From Metallyticus violacea (Eukaryota; Arthropoda; Insecta; Mantodea; Metallyticidae), in assembly GCA_030762175.1 (NCBI GenBank), contig CM060843.1, positions 28,044,501 to 28,108,500 on the forward strand: DNA of 64,000 nucleotides, read 5' to 3'. This document shows positions 47,130 through 57,366 of the stretch, one piece after another. Under the pieces are notes generated by a model, which saw only the letters and a list, made by a program, of their open reading frames with translations, had not been told where the DNA came from and ran no database searches. The first letter of the stretch is position 1. Each line of letters begins with the position of its first letter. A program made the translations under genes and the position numbers.

Positions 47130-47795
47130 AATGGGAGTTACATGGGAAGAATTATATGCTGCTCATTCTTCTTTTATCTGAACAAATCTTCAGATGAGGG
47201 AGGCCTATGGCTGTTAGTCCCTACAGCCAGCTGGAAGATGGTTTAAAATGTTTAAACAGGGAAGGCAAGCAATTTCCAAGGAAACAGGGCTCACTTCAAT
47301 ATGCGCTCCAACATTAACACCGTTGCTGTAATTGTGAGAGAGAATTGTGGAATAATATTAAGACCACTTTCAGGAATTCTAAATATTTTACTGGTGTCAC
47401 CCATGATGTGACACATAAGACGTTTTTGTGCACGGTGAGTTCGAAGACTCTAATTCCAGAGCAAAAGGACCTTTGCATGCAGTTGAAGATGTTACTGGAA
47501 GATTCAGTGTTTCTTTCAAAGGCAATAACTGTTCATGAACCTTAGCTACGTCATTCCGATTCTGAAAGCACACAGCAAAGCTCTGTACGGAAAGTTCAAT
47601 CAGTGCCAACACCAAAAAGTGCCTGCTTCTGCTGGGAAAGTTATGGTCATGTCATCTTTCGCTATTCAAGGAATTGTTTACCAGCATGTCGTACCTGCAT
47701 ACACAACTGGACAATACTACATCGTTACCCTGATAACTCCAAAAGGTCATATCACACGCAAAAGGCCGCATTTCCGTGCAAGATGTTGAATAATG
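47130..47795 (+). mobile_element. Second mariner transposase fossil
   Basis: Across several frames on the plus strand: MREAYG and GRWFKMFKQGRQ (helix-turn-helix region), INTVAVIVRENC followed by RPLSGILNILLVS (second helix-turn-helix, consensus V-A-V-V-R-E ... L-R-Q-L-A-E-x-L-N-I-S), then VPASAGKVMVMSSFAIQGIV and KGHITRKRPHFRARC. The last two match the K-V-M-x-x-x-F-x-D-x-x-G-I-V block and L-R-x-x-I-x-R-K-R-P of mariner transposases. The expected Asp of this region is lost. Heavily frameshifted, it differs from the 29.9-kb mariner. It ends at a G-run and a family B SINE. Confidence 0.6.
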
Positions 47796-47805
47796 CAAGG
47801 GGGGG

Positions 47806-47946
47806 GGGGGTCCCGGGGTATGATTCGCGTTAAGGACTGTCCTCCCTGACAGAGATTTTTTGCAGGTTTTCCTCAGTTTTCATAAATGGTAAATGCCGGA
47901 TAGATATACTAATCTTAGGCCTGAAATGTTTCTTCCCTAAAAAATG
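47806..47946 (+). mobile_element. Family B SINE, diverged partial copy
   Basis: Matches the family B middle (GTCCTCCCTGACAGAGATTT, TTTTCCTCAGTTTTCATAAA, GGTAAATGCCGG) with a poorly preserved head and no tail. It follows a poly-G run. Confidence 0.75.
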
Positions 47947-47955
47947 TATTTACTA

Positions 47956-47981
47956 ATTTATTTATTTATTTATTTATTTAT
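47956..47981 (+). repeat. (TTTA)n microsatellite
   Basis: About six TTTA units, followed by AT-rich sequence. Confidence 0.9.
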
Positions 47982-48021
47982 ATTATGTATATATAATATA
48001 TTTATTATACATATACATATA

Positions 48022-48764
48022 GAGAGGGTGCCAAAATGTATACACACTTCAAACAAAGAAAAAATTGTGTTGATATTACAAAACTAAATTCAAACAGAAA
48101 ATGATGAGCACTAATTATCTTAGACTTTTACAGTTACAACAGTTGCTCAAAATGCCCACCATCGGCATTATTACACTTCTGAGTTCGTTAAACTACTGAT
48201 TGAGTAACGTTTGCGAAAGTGTCCTCAGCTATTGCAGCACACGCCATTAAATGAAGATGACTCATCTTCATTTAATGCAGGCAAAAGTCTTGGGATGAAA
48301 ACTTTCAACTTTGCTGTTTTAATAATACGACGTACGCCCAGTCTCACGTGCACATTGTTTTGCAGGTGTCTGCGGTGGGTGCTCAAAACGTTCCAAAAAC
48401 ATAGCCCAGAAAGCGGGGCTTGTTGCTATGTGAGGTCTCGCAGATCTGCCCTTGTGTACATGGCATACGGTACCGCGAGTCTCAAATTTGTCTCGAATGC
48501 GTGCAATTGTTCCGTTGGAGGTTCGGTTCTGTACACACGTCAACAACATTCTCGGTTTTCCAATATCACTTCAAAATTACTTTCCGCTGTTCAAACGATA
48601 ATCTTGGCCCCATTTTGTTGTAGCAATGCTAGGATAACGTAATGTGAGTCACATCTGTTTAGAGAACATCATACTACACATTACTGTGGTTTTTCGGTCC
48701 AACTTTCCAATATATTAAATAGATGTCTACTGTGAAAGTGTGTATACGCTTTTGGCATCCTCGG
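48022..48764 (-). mobile_element. TA-flanked DUF4817-type transposon, copy 2, internally deleted
   Basis: Same family and orientation as the 26.3-kb copy, with matching ends. The minus-strand transposase begins MGPRLSFEQRKVILK, then a stop, then YWKTENVVD. A deletion and frameshift precede IARIRDKFETRGTVCHVHKG. The catalytic core is missing here too. This copy carries only one of the two internal GTGAGTCACATC blocks found in the other copies. Confidence 0.85.
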
Positions 48765-50395
48765 CATATGTCTTATGCATCAGTGCCAACCGCATGTGAT
48801 ACCTTAGCAATAAACCGGCCGTTGAACACTATTTAAAAAATTAATACGAAAATGAGTTTCGTGTGTAAACTACACAATCTTATCCCAATCATCGTCCTCT
48901 TCTATCATTGAATTAAAACGATACCACATTTCAACAGGTTCACGCCTATTGCGTTGTTAGCAAGTGTTTTGCATGGATTTCTTTCAAAATTCCCTATGCA
49001 TCCTGAATTCTTATGCAGTATCCTGTCTTCACATTTTAATTCACTACTTGCCATACAGTTTCAAAGCTGCTGGCGTTCTACATTCCTTTGTATTCCTATG
49101 GCCAGTAACAATTCCTTTATTCACAGTGCCTTTGATATCTTGTTATCTGAGTGTCTAAGATTTAAGTACTTGCGATATCTCTATAACTTAATAAAATGTA
49201 ACAAAGTAATTATCTGTGGCGAGGTTCAAACCAGTGTGAAGTTCAAACAACAATGATCTGTAAATAAAAGAAAAATGTGTTGCCAATTTTGCGAGCTATA
49301 AAATATAAATCAGGTATATTTCTGTATAATTCCGCATACTGTGCAATCTATTGCTAAAATCACTTAAATAACATATAATCATCTCACCTTCCTATATGCT
49401 TGCAGCAGACAGTCCGTAAATTCCAATAACGGTGTATTTTATGTTTCATTTTCAGCTATGCTATGTTGGTGAGATAAGTCTTCTTTCAGCTTATATAACT
49501 CAGTTAAAAAGAACATCTTACATTGCTTCTGTCCCAAAATAATGGTAGCATTTTCTTAAAGAGATATTTATTGACAACAAATGAATACGAACTATTTATA
49601 AAGAGTGCAGTCAAAAATAATCAATAGGCGGTATCAGAAGCTCTTAGATGACTAGTTAGATAGTGTCAGGATTGCAATGTAGAACTAAAATGCAATGTGC
49701 AACCGAATTTAGTATTTCGTATAGCTCCAATATGACCTTCGTGTAATTTAACAGATTCTTTCTACAGTTTCAACGCGCTTAACGGATTTTCTGTTTACAA
49801 AGAAGAAGCCTGTAACATAATAATTAAAAAAACAAAATCATGAGTTTACAGCTAATATGGTTATATTTACTCGTGCTTGTTTTGTGAATATGTGCGTGAA
49901 CGCTACTTTACTGCATATCAAGGTCTCAAAGCAACTAGTACGACAGTCCGGAAAGTTAACTCGCCTTAGCCCAACGCCCCTGTATAAACACTTCAGTCGT
50001 GACGGTTTTAATGCGTCCAGCGCTGCAATAAGCTACAGCTGGAGTAGACGCAAGTGAGCGTTCCCTTCCCTGCGTCACAACTCCCCCCCCCCCCAATCTC
50101 TCTCCCTTTAAAAAAAAGAAAGAAAGAACCCTTGACTTGCTGGCCCATCAAGCAGTCCGAAGACATTCGTTGTCTACGAAATGTCAACTTTGAGGAACGC
50201 ACCTTCTTGCCTTTTCCCTTAAGCCCAAATGGATAAGTTTTTTTCATTAGAAGTAAGACTGAAAGAAAAGGGCGAGAACGTTTAACTTGAATGAAATGTA
50301 ATTTTATGGTTCTATTTTTAACCAGTGGTGGAATGCAGAATTTGTCAAGTGACAGTGCTGAAAACAGCTGTGTCCAAGCGACCGAACAAGTAATA
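48765..50395. other. Noncoding stretch
   Basis: A C-run lies near 50081-50094. No coding region or repeat family was recognised. Confidence 0.45.
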
Positions 50396-51082
50396 CCGAC
50401 GATGCCAAAAATGTACACACATTAAACAGTAGATATCTATTGAATATATTTCAAAGTTGGACCGAAAAATAGCATTAATGTGTAGTATGATGTTCTGTAA
50501 ACAGATGTGACTCACATACATTATGATAGTGGTGTTACGTGACAGGTAAATCAAGAATGAACAAATGAAGCCAAGATTATCGTATGATGTTCTGTAAACA
50601 GATGTGACTCACATTACGTTATCCTAGCGTTGCTACAACAAAATGGAGCCAAGATTGTCGTTTGAACAGGGAAAAGCAATTTTGAAGTGGTATTGGAAAA
50701 CCGAGAATGTTGTTGAAGTTCAAAGGCAATGGAGACGTATGTACAGAACAGAACTGCCGTTGGACTTCTACCTATGGGTAACTTTTAAGGATGTTGTACA
50801 CTGTATACTGCAGTTACACTGGTAGCACTTCGGGAAGAAATAGAAACCGCATGTGCTGCATTCGCTGAGGACACTTTTGCAAACGTTGCTCAATCAGTAG
50901 TTCAACGTACTCAGAAGTGTGTCGACGCCGATGGTGGGCATTTTGAGTAACCGTTGTAACTGTAAAATTCTAAGATGATTAGTGCTCATCATTTTCTGTT
51001 TGTGTGAATTCAGTTTTGTTATGTAAAACAGTTTTTTTTTTCCCCTTTGTTTGAAGTGCGTATACATTTTTGGCACCCTCTG
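50396..51082 (+). mobile_element. TA-flanked DUF4817-type transposon, copy 3, internally deleted
   Basis: Opposite orientation to copies 1 and 2. The ends resemble the same CAGAGGGTGCCAAAAATG repeats; the right end (ending CCCTCTG before TA) is well preserved. The ORF starts at ATG 50643 with MEPRLSFEQGKAILKWYWK, VEVQRQWRRMYRTELP, and then breaks into unrelated residues. C-terminal traces follow near 50840-50950. The deletion here is larger than in copy 1. The duplicated internal GTGACTCACAT block is present twice. Confidence 0.85.
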
Positions 51083-51772
51083 TATTTCATTTCCAATAAC
51101 CTTAAGAAATATTCTCCTTTTAATTTCCATTTACAAACATCATACCGATTTAATACTGTTAATGACAGCAAATTTATTCTCGGTATAGTTTCGCATCTTG
51201 ATCGAATGCAATAAGGATACCCATAGGTAAACAATTAAATCTTGAAATTTTCTTTAAAGTTTTATCGCCAGCTGACCTACCAGTACAATACATATGATAA
51301 ATGTTTCATGTTGATATATCTTATAGTTTTGGCACTAATACTTTTATTTACTTTTATGTGCTACTGCACTAAATGTTCCAGAAGATGCAGAATTTACACT
51401 TTTCAAAAAATATCAATGAACAATAAATTGTTGGGAAAACAAGTTATCATATGGTGAAGGTTTTTTGTACTGCTTTCTTTTAGAAAAAATCCTCATTTTC
51501 TCATTATTGCATTTTACACATTTTTTCGTAATTGTTCAAATTAATTTTGTTATATATTGAATAATATAAAAGTTTACATTATTTCATTTTTTCCACATCT
51601 TTTCGGATTAATGTTAAAATCTGATTAAATTTTTGTAAAAAAAATTGCATGATATGGAACATTTTGAATGAAAAAAAAATGTAAGAAAAATTGAAATCCA
51701 AAATCAGCCTTTTAAATGAACACAGAATACTATATAACACTCGTGCCTCTTAATATGCGAAAAAGCCATATA
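51083..51772. other. AT-rich noncoding stretch
   Basis: No feature was recognised. Confidence 0.5.
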
Positions 51773-51774
51773 TA

Positions 51775-52679
51775 CAGGTTGGCGCAGGGACACGTGAAAT
51801 TTTCAGTTACTTAAATTGTACAAATAACCAGAGAAAAACCCGTATTTATTGATAGAATATGTGTGCATTGTGTGCTATTTATTATGTTGTAATGTAAAAA
51901 CGTCGCTTTAACGCTTTACTTCTTGAAGACGACGTTGGAAAGGTGTGCTTATTTTCTGATAGCCTGTTAAGCAAGCAAATTCTGGAATGCTCAGTGTATT
52001 ATGCCTCCAGGGATGCCAATGATTTCGTCTTCAATCCTTTGCTGCTTTTTTTTTTTTTTTTTTTTCCCAGCGACGATTTTAGGAAGTGTGCGGTGATGTC
52101 CCTACAGGAAGAAATCGCAAACGATGAGATCAGGGGATCTCGGAAGCCATGAAATGACGCGTCTTCCAAACAATTGGCGAACGGTTATCATCAATTGTCG
52201 CGTAGCATGTGACATGGCTCCGTCCTGCTGAAACCACAGGTTTTCGATATTAAAATTTGCGTAGCCGTGCAATCTGTAGCGCCAATGGATTTTGTTGAAG
52301 GGAGTGCGAGGCTCCTCTCCATGGCAACCAGAACAACTTCAAGTCACCTGGGGACTTCTTTTTCAAGGCTGGGCCCGTTTCTTCAAAATTAAGCACCTAT
52401 GTTGTAATCGCATGAGCCGATGGGATACGTCCATGACGTCCGTGCTGGTAACTATCGAAATTCCTTTGCGTAGCAGTCACACTGTCACCTTGCTTGTAAA
52501 AAAAAGCTCTCACAGCGACAACCCGCTCCCTCAATGATCCATGATTTCTAAATAATAAAAGTATTTGCAATATTTTAAAAATAATAAAAGTATTTGCAAT
52601 AATGTCGCATCGAAAACTGGCGGCGCTACAGAGTTGCCAACATTACATTTAAATTTTCACTTTTCCCTGCGCCAGCCTG
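51775..52679 (-). mobile_element. Second DUF4817-type transposon with TIRs and TA flanks
   Basis: The ends are about 28-bp inverted repeats with few mismatches (CAGGTTGGCGCAGGGACACG and, inverted, CAGGCTGGCGCAGGGAAAAG), flanked by TA. On the minus strand: ERVVAVRAFFYKQGDSVTAT and VLNFEETGPALKKKSPG (helix-turn-helix domain), then IHWRYRLHGYANFN, LWFQQDGAMSHATRQ (second catalytic Asp in Q-Q-D-G-A), SWLPRSPDL and VCDFFL (third catalytic residue, as in S-P-D-L-x-x-x-D-F-F-L-W). The segment between the DNA-binding domain and the second Asp is largely deleted, and the W of F-L-W-G is a stop. The family is distinct from the 26.3-kb element. Confidence 0.88.
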
Positions 52680-52849
52680 TATATACTATGGAAAAAAGAA
52701 TGTCATGATTTATTAAGCTTTACATTTTTTTTTCGAACAGCTGTAGCAAAGTTCATCAGCAAAGCAAAAGATAGATGTCATTCGCCTGTTTCCCCTCCCT
52801 CTATCCTCAGCTTCTTCTTTTTCTTTCTTTCTTTTTTTTTTTATTTTAC

Positions 52850-53220
52850 GTAGTATTTAATGCTCCTTTTAACTACTGGGCATCACAGGCGGTGGGGTCG
52901 GTCCTGTGGTGTAGTGGTAACCATACTTGCCTTCTAAACCCAAGATCACGGGTTCAAACCCGGCCAGGTTCGATGGATTTTTTTGGGTGTAAAAATCCTA
53001 AGTATGGCTTCCTTCGGAAGGGAAGTAAAGGGAAGGGTCCCGTGTCGTACATTTACGGCACGAAAAAGAACCTCAAGCCTGAAAGAAGTGGCCCCTGAGC
53101 AAAATTTGTCGGCAGTTTCATGCCCTGATTTGAATGCGACGCCAATGACCTGAGATGTTAAAGAGTGTCCTTAAATAAAACAAATCAACAGGCGGTGGGC
53201 ACCGATGTTATGTGAGATTT
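52850..53220 (-). mobile_element. Family B SINE 3' fragment split by a family A SINE
   Basis: 52850-52884 (GTAGTATTTAATGCTCCTTT, ACTACTGGGCATC) and 53200-53220 (CACCGATGTTATGTGAGA) together form an inverted family B tail. The family A copy at 52885-53199 lies exactly between them. Confidence 0.8.
52885..53199 (+). mobile_element. Family A SINE nested inside a family B SINE
   Basis: The body spans 52897-53187. Perfect 12-bp duplications (ACAGGCGGTGGG, at 52885-52896 and 53188-53199) are themselves family B sequence, proving insertion into a pre-existing family B copy. Confidence 0.93.
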
Positions 53221-53475
53221 TTTGAGTAGTATTTAACACCCGTTTTTACTACTGAGACACCACAAATGGTAGACACCGATGATATATGAGATGAAATGAT
53301 AAATTGGGAAAGGATTTTTTTTTTTTTTTTTAAGGAAACGTTCCAGGCCAAAGTTTAGGGTACCTCCCGGCATTTGCCATTTATCAGGACCGAGAAAAAT
53401 CTGAAAAAGTCAGGTGGGAATCGAACCCCGGACTCCCGCTCACCAGTCCGCATCTTAACGACCTAGGCCCATCGT
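53221..53475 (-). mobile_element. Family B SINE, near full length
   Basis: An inverted family B copy from tail (AGTAGTATTTAACACCCG) to head (GGGAATCGAACCCC, CTTAACGACCTAGG), with a T-run in the middle. It sits beside the nested pair at 52.9-53.2 kb. Confidence 0.85.
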
Positions 53476-53514
53476 GATGGTGATACATGAGACGAAAGGA
53501 GATATGGGGAAATG

Positions 53515-53547
<33 letters not shown>

Positions 53548-53600
53548 AATGAAGGCCTTTGTTCCGGCCTATGTTCAGAATATCTCCTACATACACGTCA
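53476..53600 (-). mobile_element. Family B SINE, partial
   Basis: GGTGATACATGAGACGAAAG, a T-run of about 30, then TTCCGGCCTATGTTCAGAAT match the family B middle. It is probably an older copy into which or next to which the 53221-53475 copy inserted. Confidence 0.65.
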
Positions 53601-53651
53601 TTATATATAAAAGAAAAAGAAAAATAAAGTAACACTATTAGCAATGTAACA

Positions 53652-53811
53652 ATTAACAGCAATAACAGAAGTTTTAAAAGGATAAAACACTAAGATAAAG
53701 TCACACTTGAAATCGCTATATTGACTTGTCTTCTTGCCATAGGAGAACTCAACGAGTTCGAAATATAGCGATTTCAAGTGTGACTTTATCTTAGTGTTTT
53801 ATCCTTTTAAA
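53652..53811. repeat. Perfect 50-bp inverted repeat (template-switch hairpin)
   Basis: Arm 1 (53673-53722) and arm 2 (53762-53811) are exact reverse complements over 50 bp, separated by 39 bp. Compared with the collinear relative at 2021-2130, arm 1 and its left flank are in the original order. The loop and arm 2 are the reverse complement of the original arm plus internal segment. This fits one event in which copying switched to the opposite strand and ran back. Zero mismatches imply a recent event or gene conversion between arms. Confidence 0.92.
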
Positions 53812-53819
53812 GCGTCTAT

Positions 53820-55065
53820 ATACATACTGGGTGTCCCAGATTTCTACCACACAAATTGCTAGGATTGTGGAGGAGGAGTCCTAGATAAGCGTTTTGAGAT
53901 AGGGAACTTATGATCTGTGGCTTCTAAATTTCATGCAATGGCATAAAATCTGTTAATGGTCAGCCCGCCGCCACTGATTATATCTCCACAGAAGGTTGGG
54001 AAAAAGACAGTCGTGTCACTTATTACAAGTATTGTTCCTGAATAGTGCCGTAGTTAAAGGGAGCACTACATACAGCTATCTGAAAATCTATTCCTGTACA
54101 ACCACAGATGCATGTCCTCTTGCTTCCCCACAAATCAAATGCATATCAGCAAGCTTGGCAAATGAAACTTCGTTAGCCATGTCTCAGAGCAACTGCAAAC
54201 TGCAAACTGCAAACGGTCTGTTGCATTTGATACACATAGCAGAAAATGGCCCATTAACCACTCAGATGACAACTTTACGCGGCAAGTCCCGAACGGTAAC
54301 GGAGAAAGCCGACTGGTTAGGATTTCAGAATAGGGATTAATTTAGGCGGATAGTTTCCTTGATGAGCGTGTAGACCTAACAGTCGGTTGGTTAGAGCGTC
54401 ATCTAATGCGAAAATCGTTGTTTCTTACCCCTCATGTAACTTTTTTTTTCTCACTTGTTATCTTTTTAATAGAATAAATTTTGCTTTTTCATAGGTTAGG
54501 TTAGTTTAGTTTAAGTTCAACAAAAAAAGTTTAGGCGTAACAAATAATAATAATAATAATAATGGTGACAATGATAATAGAACTCCACACCAGCACCTAA
54601 CTCTACTGCCGTTCGGGCGGAATTCGGCTTTCTCCACTACCTTTCGGGATTTCGGCCGCAGGATAGGGTCGGCTCGTGACGTCAAGTCTCTGCTGCTATA
54701 TGCTAGGTACTTCGTAAATCGCGCATGCGCAATTAACTTCGTAGCGCTACTGAACTGTTATCCGTAGCATACATACCCTTCAGAACGAACAATTTTACGG
54801 AAATAGTAGAGCCAACAAATTTCAACTTACCGTGTACTGTGTATTAACACTGCCTTTTCCCGACTAATGGGCAAGACGTGAGCATTCTGAAGGAAAATCT
54901 AAATCATATACTTACGTTATATTAACGTACCAGCTCGGATATCCGATTTCGAAAAAGTTTCATAACTTTGAAAGTTTACAAAAGGGATAACAAATTCCCT
55001 ATCTCTAAACGCATATCTAGGACCCTTTCACAATTCTTGCGATTGTAAGTTGCACTTACATCTTA
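53820..55065 (-). mobile_element. TIR transposon of the DUF4817 clan, internally deleted
   Basis: The left end, ACTGGGTGTCCCAGATTTCT, is followed by GGATTGTGGAGGAGGAGTCC, TAGATAAGCG and GAGATAGGGAA. The inverted right end has the same series (GAATTGTGAAAGGGTCCTAG, ATATGCG, GAGATAGGGAA at 54985-55050). Inside, on the minus strand, ANEVSFAKLADMHLICGEAR and GHASVVVQE match the transposase start E-L-A-D-M-H-L-x-Y-G-E-A-R-G-N. No catalytic region is visible. The outer limits are approximate. A tRNA-like A-box fragment (GGTTGGTTAGAGCGTCATCT, 54396), a short TTAGG-like run (54493) and (AAT)n at 54543-54563 lie inside. Confidence 0.65.
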
Positions 55066-56187
55066 CCACACGTTTCCTGAACCTCTTCCCTGCTCGTTTT
55101 TCTGCGGCTGAAGAAAGCTTTCTCTTCTCAGTTGCCCGTTTGTTCAGGTTTCAATGTCCCCGTCCCCGCCTAACACTCTAATACAAAAGATGAATGTACT
55201 CACACTTTTCTTTAGTTAAAAATGACATTGTCCAATGAAGTCCGAGATTTCTTTCGGCTATCAGCATTAAAAAACTAGAAACTAAAAATAGATTTCAAAC
55301 GCATATGCATTGTGAAGCCACTTGATGAAAGGATGCCTGAGCTTTTCTCTTGAAACAAGTTGTGTCCAATCAGAGATGTATTTTCTTTCACCATAAAACG
55401 TCTTTGTTTATAACATATATTCGATATTTGCTTTCTCAACCTGTAATTTGTACTACTGAGCTGGTGCTTGCATAAGTGCACTTTTTTCAAGAATCCGACA
55501 ATCACTGCTTGAATACTCGGTAAGAGATCTACTGTTTTAAAGGTTCTACTGAAACCTCTACATAATGCATTTCATTGTTCCACTCCCCTGTATTCTCCTT
55601 CGAATGCCTATGCATAAATAAAGGAATGGCATAATTGAATGCAAACCGAGAACATTTGTTGCTATTTATTTTAATAAATCAGACGCGTCATCGAAATCAA
55701 AATAATAATTATTATTGCCGAATGTCAACATTCCAAAATATTTACTATTAATGCTAAAGTTACATCACTCGATTAGTGGTGATTGGAGATTATATTGGCA
55801 TTACATGCTCTTTCAAATTCTGGTTTTACAGATTATGACAATAACTCAAATTTTGATGCTTAGAATTCCTGTGAATAATTCTGACCAAATAATTCTAGAA
55901 GTTCGAAGTTCATACATTTTCAGTACTGGAAAATCTTAAAAACATATCCACAGTTCCACGGAATGAAATTAATACTAAGACATATCTTTTGATCCTTTCT
56001 TCATTATATTTTAGGCTGTTCTTGTGTGGTAAAATGCTGAGAAAATATAGAAAAATTAACAAATGTAAGTGGTAATTGTGCAGTGAAATTTGCTTTTGAA
56101 TAATGGCTTATTTTGTAAAGCAATTTTGCAAGACACCATTTATATCTCTTAACAAATTCTTCTCTCCTTTCCCCACTTGATACCAGT
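55066..56187. other. Noncoding stretch
   Basis: No coding or repeat signature was recognised. Confidence 0.45.
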
Positions 56188-56490
56188 AATGGGTACCATA
56201 CCACCAGGTGGCCGAGGTCATTAAGGCGGGGATCGTGAGCGAGAGGTCTGGCGTTCGAATCCCGCCAGGACCGTCCTCCCTGACTGAAGTTTTTTTACAG
56301 GTTTTCCTAAGTCCTCAGAAATGGTAAATGCCAAGGAGGTACCGTAAAACTTAAGCCTGGAACATTTCCTTCCTTAAAAAAATCATTTTCCCAATATATT
56401 ATTTCAGCTCATATATCATGTGTCCACCTCTTGTGGTGCCTCAGTAGTAAAACGGGCATAAAACACTCTTTAAAAAAATGGGTATCATAT
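56188..56490 (+). mobile_element. Family B SINE, full length, with target-site duplications
   Basis: The body spans about 56201-56477. The flanks carry an approximate 12-bp duplication (ATGGGTACCATA and ATGGGTATCATA, one mismatch). The head has GGTGGCCGAGGTCATTAAGG and GTTCGAATCCCGCCAGGACC. Confidence 0.9.
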
Positions 56491-57366
56491 GGTAAAGCTG
56501 TTGTAAAGCGTGAAAAACACAACAAAACTTTTCAGAGACCTGTCATTTATGGCAATTGCAAAACTTAACTACGCTCGCCAGTTCTTTGACCATTTTTTAT
56601 ATCAGAAACAATAAAATTCAGAATATCAAAGATGCCGACACAAGCCATCTCTACTGTATATGCTGTGCTATTAATATCGTCAGCTACGTTGATTTCCATG
56701 GGAATTCTTAGGAACAGCTGAGGTTAGTGCTGTGCACTCTTTAATTTTTTGCTTCCGCACTACTACATGTGAAAAGCATCAATTAGAAATGTTTTCATGG
56801 GTTCATACTTCATTCATAGAGATCTTTCTCTCTTTTCTAATGCCAAACAATTTAACTAAATCTTGAAATCTGAAGATGAACGATCATAAAAAAAACTTCC
56901 AATTCGTCGTATTTTCTAAGATAGCATGATAAATTTTCGATATAATAAAGATAAATATTTCACTAAAATGAGAAAGATGTTTAGAAGGGAAGCATATTTA
57001 TCGTCCACAGTATTTGAAAGCATATTCAGTGAAGACCAATATATGGCATTCAAGATTCAAAATATTGAAGCCATCTTTCGCTATGTTGATAAATTTAATG
57101 TACCTCATTTGGATGTTTATGCAAAATAACTTGACAGCTATACTCAGCAATAGTTCTGTAGTTGTCGTTCATTTTATCTCTGAGTTCTTGAAGCAAACAG
57201 ATACTGTTAGTTATAGCAGTACTGAAATCAGAAATTATTTGGTCAGCTTCTCAAGAATTGCTTTGTTTGCATTATCCACTTCCAGTTGAAAACCACCGTC
57301 TTGGCCAAGATTCCTTGTAACTTCAAAGCGTGAGATACATCACAGAAAATCCTGAGCATACAGGAA
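56491..57366. other. AT-rich stretch, no confirmed gene
   Basis: Minus-strand traces (for example AVKLFCINIQMRYIKFINIA near 57110-57165) loosely resemble insect gustatory-receptor transmembrane regions and could belong with the remnant at 57367-58143. The order does not fit a single gene cleanly. Confidence 0.25.

Noticed and set aside
54830..54860. Splice donor (minus strand, CACG/GTAAGT) marking an upstream exon
   Set aside because: It lies inside the TIR transposon at 53.8-55.1 kb and has no open frame leading to it, so it is probably chance.
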